Shown here in pieces: positions 9,449-18,022 of a DNA stretch of 64,000 nt. How positions within the stretch are numbered: position 1 is the stretch's first letter; each line of letters opens with the position of its first letter. Origin of the DNA: Pseudomonas marginalis. GTDB taxonomy: Bacteria; Pseudomonadota; Gammaproteobacteria; Pseudomonadales; Pseudomonadaceae. The stretch is from the NCBI RefSeq assembly GCF_900105325.1, contig NZ_FNSU01000001.1:1240001-1304000 (forward strand). Direction: 5' to 3'. Below the pieces are notes generated by a model. That model made no database searches. It was given only the letters and a program-made list of their open reading frames with translations, and had not been told where the DNA came from. The translations under genes and the position numbers were made by a program.

Positions 9449-9844
9449 TTATAACGTGAGTAATGTATGGGTCAAACGTGCAAGCTCATCTTTATTCAAC
9501 GGCTTTGGCAAGTAACCGAGCAATGGCAGGCCACGTTTGAGGGCTTGGGTTTGCAACGCTGAAAGTTCTGCCTCGGGAAGTCCGCTGAGCAAGATGGCGG
9601 CCTTGATAAAGCATTGGCGACTGGCGATTTCAATCAACTCAAGACCGGGCAGGTCGGGCAGGCACTGGTCACAGAGGATGATGTCGAAGGGAGCCTCGGC
9701 CTGGGTCATCAAACGGATTGCCTGCTCGGCGTTTTCGGCCGGGGCCAGGTGCTCGAAGCCGAAGCTTCTCAGCAGGCATTGGGTGGCGAGGAGCTGAAAG
9801 GGATGGTCCTCCACCAACAGGATCCGAAAGGGGTAGTGGGGCAT
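9449..9844 (-). CDS. Stand-alone receiver-domain protein
   Basis: 131-residue protein made of one CheY-like receiver with no output domain. It has the acidic pair in RILLVEDHPFQLL, the phospho-acceptor Asp in ILCDQCLPDLPGLEL, a Ser in the switch position (ILLSGLPEAE) and Lys in GYLPKPLNKDEL. RocSA systems often include an extra receiver-bearing protein (RocR, receiver plus EAL), but here the EAL part is absent and an EAL protein lies two genes further upstream. It may compete for phosphate from the kinase Hpt domain. No clear ribosome site precedes the ATG at 9844, so the start is uncertain. Confidence 0.75.
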   Translation of the reverse strand: MPHYPFRILLVEDHPFQLLATQCLLRSFGFEHLAPAENAEQAIRLMTQAEAPFDIILCDQCLPDLPGLELIEIASRQCFIKAAILLSGLPEAELSALQTQALKRGLPLLGYLPKPLNKDELARLTHTLLTL

Positions 9845-10015
9845 AGAAGGCACACGGTGAGTCAAGCGTCGATAGGGGGCACGTAGGAACTGTTCGCCAG
9901 ACCTGCCCGGAGCGTGCGCGATTATTCTTCGGGCGCTTGTGCGAATTCGATCAGGCCGCTCTGTTCCCATCGTAGGCAGATTCTGTTCAGTGAACAGGCG
10001 GCGTGATCAGCCAGG

Positions 10016-11347
10016 TTATTGAGGGCTGGAGCGCCCGGTCATCTCCCGTGCCATCTCGGTGGCGTAGCTGTCGGTCATGCCGGCGATGAAGTCGATCATC
10101 CGCAGGAACGACCTGTGCAGCGGCCATGCAGGGTCCGGCGCGTTGTTGCCCAACAGGTCGAGAATGCGCCGGTTCTTGAACGACGGCGTGCGTCCGCCGT
10201 GCTGCTCCAGGGCCGCGCCGCAGAAGGCGTTCAACAGGATTTCCAGGGTGGTGTAGGCGCCGATCTCGTGGAGGGTCTTGCGCTTGTCCTGGAAGATTTT
10301 CTTGCGCGCCATGTCCTTGGCATCCAGCACGCAGCGTTTGGCGGGGCCGTGCATGTGCTCCACCAGGTCGCCGGGCAGGGTGCCGGCAAGCAAGGCCTCC
10401 TGTTGTTCGACGAAGGCGCGCGCCGCGGCGTTGGTCAAGTGCTCGATGGCCTTGCCGCGCAGGATCGCCAGCTTGCGTCGGCGTGAGTCCTGGGCGCCCA
10501 GTTGCCGGTAGGTCTGCGGCAGGTCGTCGCCCACCAGGTCGAGCAGCAGTGACTCGACTTCGGTGTACTCCAGCAGGTCCATTTCCAGGCCGTCCTCCAG
10601 GTCGATCAAGGCGTAGCAGATGTCGTCTGCCGCCTCCATCAGATAGACCAGTGGGTGGCGAGCCCAGCGTTGTTCCTCGAGTTGCGGCAGGCCGAGCTTG
10701 CTGGCGATCTGTTCGAGGATCGGCAGTTCGCTCTGGTAGCAGCCGAACTTGTGTTTCTTGTAACCCAGGGAATCGGCGTGGCGGGCGGTCCAGGGGTACT
10801 TGAGGTACGTGCCCAAGGTCGCGTAGGTCAGGCGCGTGCCGCCGTCGAACTGGTGGTATTCCAGTTGGGTCAGTACCCGGAAGCCTTGGGCATTGCCTTC
10901 GAAGTTGAGGAAGTCATTGCGCTCGGCGCTGCTCATGTCGTCCAGCCAGCCGCGCCCCGCTGCCTGTTGGAACCAGTGGCGGATGGCGTCTTCGCCTGAA
11001 TGCCCGAACGGCGGGTTGCCGATGTCATGGGCCAGGCAGGCCGATTGCACCACCATGCCCAGGTCGCTCGGGTCACACCAGTCGGGCAGGGCGCTGCGCA
11101 GGGTTTCGCCCACGCGCATGCCGAGGGAGCGGCCTACGCAACTGACTTCCAGGGAGTGGGTCAGGCGTGTGTGGATATGGTCGTTGCTGGACACCGGGTG
11201 CACTTGGGTCTTGCGGCCCAGGCGGCGAAACGCGCCGGAGAAGATAATGCGGTCATGGTCTTTGTGAAACGGGCTGCGGCCTAGTTCTTCCGGGCTGTGC
11301 AGGGGTTTTCCAAGGCGTTCGCGGGTAAGCAGGGTGGGCCAATCCAA
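10016..11347 (-). CDS. dgt: dGTP triphosphohydrolase-like HD protein
   Basis: 443-residue HD-domain protein of the dGTPase family, which cuts dNTPs to deoxynucleoside and triphosphate. The metal-binding His and HD residues are in HTRLTHSLEVS and LAHDIGNPPFGHSGE; the C-terminal antiviral-type domain is complete. The start is taken as TTG at 11347, since GGAGAG lies 9 bases before it and the protein then begins with the family start DWPTLL. The upstream open frame lacks another start with a ribosome site. P. aeruginosa has the same gene (PA3043) between rocS2 and a yqjDEK-like operon, as here. Length is typical. Confidence 0.88.
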   Translation of the reverse strand: MDWPTLLTRERLGKPLHSPEELGRSPFHKDHDRIIFSGAFRRLGRKTQVHPVSSNDHIHTRLTHSLEVSCVGRSLGMRVGETLRSALPDWCDPSDLGMVVQSACLAHDIGNPPFGHSGEDAIRHWFQQAAGRGWLDDMSSAERNDFLNFEGNAQGFRVLTQLEYHQFDGGTRLTYATLGTYLKYPWTARHADSLGYKKHKFGCYQSELPILEQIASKLGLPQLEEQRWARHPLVYLMEAADDICYALIDLEDGLEMDLLEYTEVESLLLDLVGDDLPQTYRQLGAQDSRRRKLAILRGKAIEHLTNAAARAFVEQQEALLAGTLPGDLVEHMHGPAKRCVLDAKDMARKKIFQDKRKTLHEIGAYTTLEILLNAFCGAALEQHGGRTPSFKNRRILDLLGNNAPDPAWPLHRSFLRMIDFIAGMTDSYATEMAREMTGRSSPQ

Positions 11348-11418
11348 GGCGGGTACTCTCCGTACGGTGAATGACCCGCCCAGCTTCCCGGTTCCGCCTT
11401 GGCGGGGCAAGCGAAAAT

Positions 11419-12582
11419 CTACAGGCCGGCCGCGTCGATATCGATTAACAGCAAGCGCTGACCGTTATCGAAGAATTGTCCGGCGGTGAGGCAGTACTGG
11501 TTGGTGGTGGCATCGCGGTAGGTCGAGGACAGCGTCAGGCGACGTTCCTCCCAACCTTCGGCCAGCAGGTGATAGAAGTACGGGCGCCATGACCAGTTGT
11601 GGCCCAGGTAGCGGCTGTCGGCCTGCCAGGCGTCCTGGCGCCATTCGAAGTTGGGGGTCAACTGGGTGCCATGCCGGTCGCATTGGTAAAAACGCAGCAG
11701 CCAGGGGAAGGCCGGCAGTTGGGGCAAGTGATCCAGCGGGGCTTGGGCCTGTGCCCAGGATTGCAGGATCTTCATCAGTTCGGTCAATTGCTGGCGCAGT
11801 TGCATGATGCGCCCGCGTTCGGCCAGCTTCTGCTGGACATACGCCGCGCGCAGTTGGTCAAAGCGCGGCACGAAGGCGTCGGTGGCGAACCAGTCCAATT
11901 GCGCCTGGGCAAACAGATAGCCCTGCACGTAGCGCGAACCGCATTCCAGGGCGAAGCTCAGCTGCGCCTCGGTTTCCACGCCTTCGGCAATGATCCAGCA
12001 GCCGGTCTTTTCCGCCATCTGCGCCAGCGCCCGCACGACGTCACTGCTCGGTCCGCCCCTGGCGGCTTGCTGGAACAGGCGCATGTCCAGCTTGAGGATG
12101 TCCGGCTGCAGCGCCAATACCCGGTCAAGCTGGGAATAGCCGGCGCCGAAATCATCGATGGCGATGCGCGCACCGGCCTCGCGATAACGTGCCACCACCT
12201 CGGCCAGGCGCTGGATGTCGCCGCCCAGTTCGGTGATCTCGAACACGATGCGCTGCGGGTCGACGCCATGGCTGTGGATCTGTTTGAGGCTCGGCAGCGC
12301 CTGGCCCGGACGCAATTGGTTGATCCAGCGCGGCGAGATATTCAGGCTGAGGAACCAGTCTTCGGGGGCTTCATGCAGGCGGCTTAACGCGTTGTCGCGA
12401 ATCTGCCGGTCGAGACGGCGCAAGCTCGCGCCTGGCGTGCGTGGGTCGGCGAACAGCGGGCCAACGGACTGCAGGCGGCCATCAGCCTGGCGTAGACGCC
12501 CCAAGGCCTCGACGCCGGCAATGCGCCCGGTGGCGGTATCGATAAACGGTTGGAAGCAGGCGAGCGGTTGCCCGTCGATCAC
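11419..12582 (-). CDS. EAL-domain protein, probable c-di-GMP phosphodiesterase
   Basis: 387 residues. An EAL domain fills about 1-245 and a C-terminal extension of about 140 residues follows a predicted helical linker (RGRIMQLRQQLTELMK). Signature residues appear intact: the EAL motif as VEALGRLR, Asn in LSLNISPRW, Glu in FEITELGG, the DDFGAGYS loop, the Lys in LKLDMRLF and Glu in IAEGVETE. The usual EALLRW is EALGRL here. It should hydrolyse c-di-GMP to pGpG, but activity is inferred. The start is GTG, preceded closely by AAGGAGG. No GGDEF domain is present. The tail (FYQCDRHGTQLTPNF onward) looks like a ligand-sensing fold that I cannot name. Confidence 0.8.
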   Translation of the reverse strand: MIDGQPLACFQPFIDTATGRIAGVEALGRLRQADGRLQSVGPLFADPRTPGASLRRLDRQIRDNALSRLHEAPEDWFLSLNISPRWINQLRPGQALPSLKQIHSHGVDPQRIVFEITELGGDIQRLAEVVARYREAGARIAIDDFGAGYSQLDRVLALQPDILKLDMRLFQQAARGGPSSDVVRALAQMAEKTGCWIIAEGVETEAQLSFALECGSRYVQGYLFAQAQLDWFATDAFVPRFDQLRAAYVQQKLAERGRIMQLRQQLTELMKILQSWAQAQAPLDHLPQLPAFPWLLRFYQCDRHGTQLTPNFEWRQDAWQADSRYLGHNWSWRPYFYHLLAEGWEERRLTLSSTYRDATTNQYCLTAGQFFDNGQRLLLIDIDAAGL

Positions 12583-12606
12583 GGGGCCTCCTTAAAAACA
12601 CTGGCG

Positions 12607-12639
12607 AAAAAAGACCCGGCCCTCGAAACGAGGACCGGG
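12607..12639 (-). terminator. Rho-independent terminator of the yqjDEK-like operon
   Basis: Read on the minus strand, CCCGGTCCTCG (12639-12629) pairs with CGAGGGCCGGG (12625-12615) around a short loop and is followed by TCTTTTTT. It lies 33 bases past the last gene of the operon. Confidence 0.85.
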
Positions 12640-12671
12640 CCATTCTGTTAGCAAGAATGCAGCCAGCAGGC

Positions 12672-13010
12672 TCAACCTTTGCGTGAATTGCCCTGCATGG
12701 CCAGTTTGATCAGCGGGATCAGGCCGGCACCGAGGCGCACCAGGCGCGTCACACTGCTGATACCGCCGCCCTTGGCGCCCTTGCCGGTGAAGAAACCGAT
12801 CAGGGTTACAGCGGCCACGCCCCACAGCGGCGCGTGCTTGATGCCCAGGCCGCCCTGAAAGTTTTGGCCCAGGTTGCGCACCTTGTTCAGCGGCGCCATC
12901 AATTGCTGGGATTCGTGGCGTATCTCCTGGCGGTGCATCTCCATGCGCAGGCGGATCAAGGCCTTGCGCATTTCCCGGCGGGAGGTTTGCTGGATTTCAT
13001 TCGAGCTCAT
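12672..13010 (-). CDS. YqjK-like small protein
   Basis: 112-residue protein, last of three co-oriented genes. The N-terminal half is charged and helical (RREMRKALIRLRMEMHR). A hydrophobic stretch around residues 63-80 (WGVAAVTLIGFFTGKGA) suggests one membrane helix, and the C-terminus is basic. It overlaps the stop of the preceding gene by 4 bases, so translation is coupled. By position it corresponds to yqjK of enterobacteria and PA3042 of P. aeruginosa. Function unknown. Confidence 0.75.
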   Translation of the reverse strand: MSSNEIQQTSRREMRKALIRLRMEMHRQEIRHESQQLMAPLNKVRNLGQNFQGGLGIKHAPLWGVAAVTLIGFFTGKGAKGGGISSVTRLVRLGAGLIPLIKLAMQGNSRKG

Positions 13011-13390
13011 GGCAGCAGGCGCTCCCGATCATTGGCCAGCTCTTCGAGGGTGGCGTGGAACGGCGTGGACTCATCGAACACCGCCGCTTTCAAGCGCACC
13101 CCGCAGAAGGCAGCGGCCAGGCTGTAGAACACGCAGAGGCAGATGATCCCGGTCAGGCGGTAGCCGGTGTCCCATACCAGGATCATCACCAGTGTCGACA
13201 ACCCCACCAGCAACAACAGGGCAAATACCAGCGCCAGGCCGGCAAACAGCAGCAGGCTGACGGTACGGGCCTTCTGCTCCTGCAATTCGATGCCAAACAG
13301 TTCGACGTGGCTGTGCAGCAAGCCAAGAACGGCCGCGCCCAGGCGTCGTGAGGTGGTACCCGTGGACGAGCCAGTTTCGCCGATAGACAT
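13007..13390 (-). CDS. YqjE-type phage-holin-family membrane protein
   Basis: 127-residue inner-membrane protein with two hydrophobic segments, about 43-68 (VSLLLFAGLALVFALLLLVG) and 77-100. This matches the YqjE/phage_holin_3_6 family. The start ATG at 13390 (MSIGETG) is preferred; the longer open frame upstream runs into the yqjD-like gene. It sits between the YqjD-like and YqjK-like genes with 2 bases and a 4-base overlap. The family is associated with envelope stress but has no defined activity, and the holin name does not imply a phage origin. Confidence 0.82.
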   Translation of the reverse strand: MSIGETGSSTGTTSRRLGAAVLGLLHSHVELFGIELQEQKARTVSLLLFAGLALVFALLLLVGLSTLVMILVWDTGYRLTGIICLCVFYSLAAAFCGVRLKAAVFDESTPFHATLEELANDRERLLP

Positions 13391-13392
13391 GA

Positions 13393-13707
13393 TTAGCGCC
13401 TTGTGGCCAGCAGGCCGATCAGAAAGCCCACGCCGGCGGCAATGCCTACCGACTGCCAAGGGTTGGCCTGCACGTAATCTTCGGTCGCGGTGACCGCCGC
13501 CTGGCCGCGTTCGCGCAGGGAGTCTTCGGTTTGCTTGAGGGTTTCGCGGGCCTGCAACAGCGTGTCATGAATCTTGGCGCGCAGCTCATCGGCCTGGTCG
13601 CCCGCAAGCACCTTGGTGTCGTCCAGCAACCTTTCGGTGTCAGTCACCAGGGTTTGAAAATCCGCCATCAGTATTTCTTGAGCAGTCTTTGCAGTTCTTC
13701 TGGCCAT
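13393..13707 (-). CDS. YqjD/ElaB/DUF883-family ribosome-associated membrane protein
   Basis: 104 residues. The N-terminal 75 residues are a charged amphipathic helix region (ERLLDDTKVLAGDQADELRA). The C-terminus has one TM helix with the family ending (NPWQSVGIAAGVGFLIGLLA). E. coli homologues YqjD and ElaB sit in the inner membrane, bind ribosomes in stationary phase and are RpoS-controlled; that is family knowledge. CGGAGATAACC before the ATG gives a good ribosome site. First gene of the three-gene operon. Confidence 0.87.
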   Translation of the reverse strand: MARRTAKTAQEILMADFQTLVTDTERLLDDTKVLAGDQADELRAKIHDTLLQARETLKQTEDSLRERGQAAVTATEDYVQANPWQSVGIAAGVGFLIGLLATRR

Positions 13708-14052
13708 GGTTATCTCCGTGATTGGCTGATCGGTACGTGTGGTTTCGAGTCACCGGTATCGGTGAAGGTTCAGTGCAATTGTCTGGTACAGCTTTTGCTT
13801 TGCCTTGGTGCGCACGCCCCGTGGCTTGCGCTGAATCCGGGCGGTCGGGGCTCAGGTCTCGAAAAACCTTACCCTAAATAACTCAAACTCGCGGAAAAAC
13901 CCTGTCGGCAACGGCCGGTTGTGTTGAACGCTGCGCTAAAGCGGTTCACGCCCTCTGAAGAGGGGCGGTGCCGGAGGTGCCAATTTAGTGCGCGCAACCC
14001 CTGGCTTGAACCGCTTTGGTGCTTTTTGCCTTACACAGGCCTGCCAACTTCA
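13708..14052. other. Intergenic region between divergent yqjD-like and amt genes
   Basis: 345 bases with no convincing gene. It must hold promoters for both directions. A small hairpin, GCCCTC(TGAA)GAGGGGC, lies near 13949-13964. I looked for a sigma-54 GG-N10-GC pattern before the ammonium transporter, since nitrogen genes often use it, and found none with correct spacing. Confidence 0.5.
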
Positions 14053-15261
14053 ATGGAAAATCTGCAAAGTGCGGTGGACACTCTGGTCCACAGCTCCAAT
14101 ACCCTGTTTATCCTGATCGGTGCGGTCATGGTCCTGGCCATGCACGCCGGCTTCGCGTTTCTGGAAGTCGGGACGGTGCGCCAGAAAAACCAGGTCAACG
14201 CCCTGTCGAAGATCCTCAGCGACTTCGCCATCTCCACCCTGGCCTATTTCTTTATAGGCTATTGGATCTCCTACGGGGTGAGCTTCATGCAACCGGCGGC
14301 CGTGATCAGCGCCGACCATGGTTATGGCCTGGTGAAGTTCTTCTTCCTGCTGACGTTTGCGGCAGCGATCCCGGCGATCATCTCCGGCGGTATTGCGGAG
14401 CGTGCAAAGTTCGCTCCGCAGTTGTGCGCCACCGCGTTGATCGTGGCGTTTATCTATCCGTTTTTCGAAGGCATGGTGTGGAACGGCAATTTCGGTTTGC
14501 AGGCCTGGTTGCTCAAGACGTTCGGCGCCAGCTTCCATGACTTTGCCGGCTCGGTGGTGGTGCATGCCATGGGCGGCTGGCTGGCGCTGGCGGCGGTGCT
14601 GCTGCTGGGCCCGCGCAATGGGCGCTACCGGGAAGGGCGCCTGGTGGCGTTTGCGCCGTCGAGCATTCCGTTCCTGGCGTTGGGCTCGTGGATCCTGATT
14701 GTCGGCTGGTTCGGCTTTAACGTGATGAGCGCGCAGACCCTGGACGGCGTCAGCGGCCTGGTGGCGGTGAACTCGCTGATGGCCATGGTCGGCGGCACCG
14801 TCGCCGCCCTGGTGATCGGCCGCAACGACCCAGGCTTCCTGCATAACGGTCCGTTGGCCGGGCTGGTGGCGATCTGCGCGGGTTCCGACCTGATGCATCC
14901 GGTGGGCGCGCTGGTCACCGGTGTGGTTGCGGGCGGGCTGTTTGTGTGGTGCTTTATCGCCGCCCAGGACCGCTGGAAGATCGACGATGTGCTGGGGGTG
15001 TGGCCACTGCATGGCCTGTGCGGTGTATGGGGCGGGATTGCCTGCGGCATCTTTGGGCAAAAGGCGCTGGGGGGATTGGGCGGCGTGAGTCTGATCAGCC
15101 AATTGATCGGTACGGGGCTCGGTGTGGTCGTCGCGTTCGGCGGCGGCCTGCTGGTGTATGGCGTGATCAAGCGCGTACAGGGGCTGCGCCTGAGCCAGGA
15201 GGAGGAGTATTACGGCGCAGATCTGTCGATCCACAAGATCGGTGCGGTCAGTCAGGATTGA
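14053..15261 (+). CDS. amt: Amt-family ammonium transporter
   Basis: 402-residue inner-membrane channel with eleven hydrophobic segments. The twin pore histidines are in FAGSVVVHAMGGW and WPLHGLCGVWGG, and the Asp of the recruitment site is in FHDFAG. The signature GRNDPGFLHNGPLAGLVAICAG is close to the Amt consensus. It begins directly with MENLQSAVDTL and lacks the signal peptide of E. coli-type AmtB. No glnK lies beside it, so it is probably a second, PII-unlinked Amt. The ribosome site before the ATG is weak. The 3' end overlaps the convergent antiporter by 14 bases. Confidence 0.9.
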   Translation: MENLQSAVDTLVHSSNTLFILIGAVMVLAMHAGFAFLEVGTVRQKNQVNALSKILSDFAISTLAYFFIGYWISYGVSFMQPAAVISADHGYGLVKFFFLLTFAAAIPAIISGGIAERAKFAPQLCATALIVAFIYPFFEGMVWNGNFGLQAWLLKTFGASFHDFAGSVVVHAMGGWLALAAVLLLGPRNGRYREGRLVAFAPSSIPFLALGSWILIVGWFGFNVMSAQTLDGVSGLVAVNSLMAMVGGTVAALVIGRNDPGFLHNGPLAGLVAICAGSDLMHPVGALVTGVVAGGLFVWCFIAAQDRWKIDDVLGVWPLHGLCGVWGGIACGIFGQKALGGLGGVSLISQLIGTGLGVVVAFGGGLLVYGVIKRVQGLRLSQEEEYYGADLSIHKIGAVSQD

Positions 15262-16984
15262 TAGGCGCCTCTTCGTCGGTGCTCGGGTGCGTGTAGAAAC
15301 CGTGCAGCAGGCGATAGCGGTTATGCCGGACTTCATCGACCCGCGCCTGCACCTGTTGGTCCGGCAGGCCCAGCAGGATCAAGGCGTGGGAGGCGAGCAT
15401 CAGGCTTGACTCCAGCAGCTCGGGCACCACTTCGCTGGCGCCCGCGGCTTTCAATTCAGCCCACTGGCTGTCATCGCGGGTGCGCACCAGGATCGGCACG
15501 TCGGGGTTGATATGGCGGGCTTCCTTGAGCACCGCCAGGGCCACATCACTGTTGTCCACGGCAATCACCACCAGGCGCGCCCGTTCCAGGCCCACGGCAC
15601 TGAGCAAGGCGCCACGGCGACAGTCGCCGTAATGCACGCTGCTGTCTTCGGTGGCGGCTTCCTGGACCCGTTCCGGGTCGTCATCCAGGGCGATAAACGC
15701 CTGTTGCTCATTGCGCAGAAAGCGCCCGATGGATTGCCCGACCCGGCCATAGCCGCAGATGACCGCATGCCCGTGTAATTGGGCGTTGAGGGCGGCAATT
15801 TCTTCAAGTTGTACCTGTTGGTTGGGCTTACGATGCAGGCGCAGGGCAATCGCCGGCGCGGCGCGCAACAGCAGTGGCGTCAACAGCATCGAACAGAACG
15901 TGGCGGCGAGCAGCAGACCGTTGAATTCATCGGGTATCAGCCGGCTCTGTTGCATCTGCGCCATCAGCGCAAAACAGAACTCACCGCCCTGGGCCAGGGC
16001 CAGGCCGCTGCGCCAGGCGGTTTCACTGTCGCTGCCGCGCAGCTTGACCAGCGCAGCCACCACACTGCCTTTGATCAGCATCAGCGCGAGGGTCATGCCG
16101 AGGATCAACAGACTGTGGCTGACGAACAACTGCAGGTCGATAAGCATGCCGATGCTGACGAAAAACAGCCCCAGCAGGATGTCGCGGAAGGGCCGGATAT
16201 CCGCTTCGATCTGATGGCGGTAATGGCTTTCGCCCAGCAGCATGCCGGCCAGGAAGGCACCGAGGGCAGGGGAGAGGCCCAGCAGATGCGTGAGCCAGGC
16301 GGTCAGCAAGACGATCACCAGCGCCAGCAGCACAAACAGCTCCGCCGAATGGGAAGCGGCGACCTCATGAAACAAGCGCGGCAATAACCAGCGGCTGGCG
16401 AGCAACAGGCCCACGAACAACACCACGGTTTTGCCCAGCGTCAGCGGCAACGCCCAGTACCAGGCCTGTTCGCTGCTGCCGGCGAACACCGGCACCAGCG
16501 TCAGCAGCAACACCGCCACCACATCCTGGAACAGCAACACGCCGATCGCGTTCTGGCCATGGCTGCTGAAGATTTCGCCGAGGCTGGTCAGTTCCTTGCT
16601 GACGATCGCCGTGGACGACAGCGCCAGCCCCGCACCCAGCAACAAGGCGATGCCCGGTGCCACACCGAAGGCCATCAACAGGCCCCCCAGCAGCACGCTG
16701 CACCCCAGCACCTGCAAGCTGCCGAGGCCAAACACCACGCGGCGCAGGGCGAGCATCCTGGTCAGGGAAAACTCCAGGCCCAGGGAAAACAGCAGGAACA
16801 CCACGCCCAGTTCGGCAAGGTCGGGCAGCTCTTCGCTGTCATTCACCCAGTCCAGGGCAGTCGGCCCTACGGCCAGGCCCACGCACAGGTAGCCCAGCAC
16901 GGGTGGCAGTTGCAGCCGGCGAAACAGCGCAATCACCACCAGGGATGAGGCCAGAATGATCAGCAGGTTGGCGAACACAAGCAT
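15248..16984 (-). CDS. CPA2-family cation:proton antiporter, KefB/KefC-like
   Basis: 578 residues. Twelve or thirteen hydrophobic segments occupy about 1-380 and form a Na_H_exchanger domain (LGYLCVGLAVGPTAL; LGAFLAGMLLGES). A cytoplasmic TrkA-N/RCK domain follows at about 400-520, with the nucleotide-binding motif VICGYGRVGQSIGRFL and a basic, acidic-rich end. It should export K+ in exchange for H+, gated by ligand binding at the RCK domain. The ATG at 16984 (MLVFANLL) is preferred to a TTG eight codons upstream, though both lack a strong ribosome site. No KefF/KefG partner is adjacent. Confidence 0.85.
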   Translation of the reverse strand: MLVFANLLIILASSLVVIALFRRLQLPPVLGYLCVGLAVGPTALDWVNDSEELPDLAELGVVFLLFSLGLEFSLTRMLALRRVVFGLGSLQVLGCSVLLGGLLMAFGVAPGIALLLGAGLALSSTAIVSKELTSLGEIFSSHGQNAIGVLLFQDVVAVLLLTLVPVFAGSSEQAWYWALPLTLGKTVVLFVGLLLASRWLLPRLFHEVAASHSAELFVLLALVIVLLTAWLTHLLGLSPALGAFLAGMLLGESHYRHQIEADIRPFRDILLGLFFVSIGMLIDLQLFVSHSLLILGMTLALMLIKGSVVAALVKLRGSDSETAWRSGLALAQGGEFCFALMAQMQQSRLIPDEFNGLLLAATFCSMLLTPLLLRAAPAIALRLHRKPNQQVQLEEIAALNAQLHGHAVICGYGRVGQSIGRFLRNEQQAFIALDDDPERVQEAATEDSSVHYGDCRRGALLSAVGLERARLVVIAVDNSDVALAVLKEARHINPDVPILVRTRDDSQWAELKAAGASEVVPELLESSLMLASHALILLGLPDQQVQARVDEVRHNRYRLLHGFYTHPSTDEEAPINPD

Positions 16985-17101
16985 CTCCGTTGCAGGGTGA
17001 GCGGGCAAAAAGCCGCGAGAATCGCTGAATCAGTTATAGGCCATGGTGATCTGGGTCAGGGTTTATTGTGGCCGGCAGGTTTCCGGGGAGCGAACGCTGT
17101 A

Positions 17102-17257
17102 CCTGTGGCGAGCGGGCTTGCCCCGCGTTGGGCTGCGAAGCGGCCCCAAAACAAGCACCGTATTTCTGTCTGAAGGAGCGCGGTGGCACTACCGGGGCCG
17201 CTTCGCGCCCCAACGCGGGGCAAGCCCGCTCGCCACAACAAGCCCGCTCGCCACAGG
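17102..17257. repeat. Large REP-type palindrome (REPIN-like)
   Basis: The left arm near 17104-17150 reads GGCGAGCGGGCTTGCCCCGC and continues into GCTGCGAAGCGGCCCC. Its complement appears at 17190-17234, followed by a further partial copy (ACAAGCCCGCTCGCCACA) near 17238-17255. The arms pair almost perfectly over more than 40 bases. The whole 17009-17308 gap has no gene beyond this structure. Confidence 0.85.
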
Positions 17258-17308
17258 TTTTTGTCAGGCTTAGAATGCTTGTCTACTTACTGATCAGGGC
17301 CATTCGTC

Positions 17309-17545
17309 ATGCTTCCTGAATGCCAGTTGTTCGGCACCCTGGGTTGCCATCTTTGTGAAATTGCCGAAGCCGAAATCATGCCGCTCGTCGAACGCGGGTT
17401 GCTGGTCGAGTTGGTTGATATCACCGACCCCGACGACCTGACCGACGCCTATGGCCTAAGGATTCCGGTGCTTCGGCGGGTGGACACGGGGGCTGAACTG
17501 GATTGGCCCTTCGATGCGGATCAGGTTGTCGCCTTCCTGCGCTGA
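17309..17545 (+). CDS. Glutaredoxin-like (DUF836) small redox protein
   Basis: 78-residue thioredoxin-fold protein of the glutaredoxin-like DUF836 family. It begins LFGTLGCHLCEIAEAE, with a CxxC redox site at about residues 13-16, and has the cis-Pro of the fold in GLRIPVLRRVD. Compact and without a signal, so cytoplasmic. The physiological partner is unknown. It stands alone, 74 bases before an unrelated small gene. Confidence 0.83.
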   Translation: MLPECQLFGTLGCHLCEIAEAEIMPLVERGLLVELVDITDPDDLTDAYGLRIPVLRRVDTGAELDWPFDADQVVAFLR

Positions 17546-17619
17546 CGTTTATGCGATGGCGGGTTTCCGAATATTACGTTACTGTATGTTTGTACAGCGA
17601 TTGAATAGAGGGAACGCCC

Positions 17620-17955
17620 GTGGTGAATGTTGAACAACTGAAAAGCAGCGTCAATCGCATGTCTGCCGATGTCGTGCGCGACGCGGTGAACGAGCTGCGC
17701 CTCGACGGCCTGGTCACGGAAGGCAAGACGCCGTTTAACAAAGTGCATTTCAATACCTGCTTTGCCGAGATCGAGGCGTTGTTCCAGCGCGCCGGTTATC
17801 ACAAGCAGCTCGATGTGGTGGGTTACCAGGGCCTGTTGTACGCGCTTTACGATCCCGGCCGCTGGGAAGCGGTGGACGTGCTGCGCTGGCTCAAGGAGTT
17901 CACCGAGGCGGCGAGTGCTTCGCCGATCCTGCGCGCGGAATTGGCCAAGGCCTGA
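17620..17955 (+). CDS. Conserved hypothetical protein
   Basis: 111-residue soluble, mainly helical protein with no motif I recognise. It begins VNVEQLKSSVNRMSADVVRDAVNELR from a GTG (a second GTG follows at once), with GAGGGAA 5-11 bases upstream. Codon use is like that of its neighbours and the frame is uninterrupted, which supports a real gene. The only Cys is in HFNTCFAE. Function unknown. Confidence 0.75.
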   Translation: MVNVEQLKSSVNRMSADVVRDAVNELRLDGLVTEGKTPFNKVHFNTCFAEIEALFQRAGYHKQLDVVGYQGLLYALYDPGRWEAVDVLRWLKEFTEAASASPILRAELAKA

Positions 17956-18022
17956 GATCCGCCCTAGGTTTCATCCCGCTTGATGCGGGATAATGCCCGC
18001 CTGTTTTTTCAAGGCTTCGAGC

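Noticed and set aside
13007..13390. Phage holin family name suggesting a prophage remnant
   Set aside because: The gene is the yqjE member of a conserved chromosomal yqjD-E-K-type operon; no other phage gene is nearby.
14000..14052. Sigma-54 promoter before the ammonium transporter
   Set aside because: The best candidate, GGTGCTTTTTGC near 14019-14030, has GG and GC too close together for a -24/-12 promoter.
14050..15336. 428-codon open frame on the minus strand
   Set aside because: Antisense shadow of the ammonium transporter.
17102..17257. Possible CRISPR array or tandem repeat
   Set aside because: The repeats are inverted, not direct, and there are no regular spacers; it is a REP-type palindrome.
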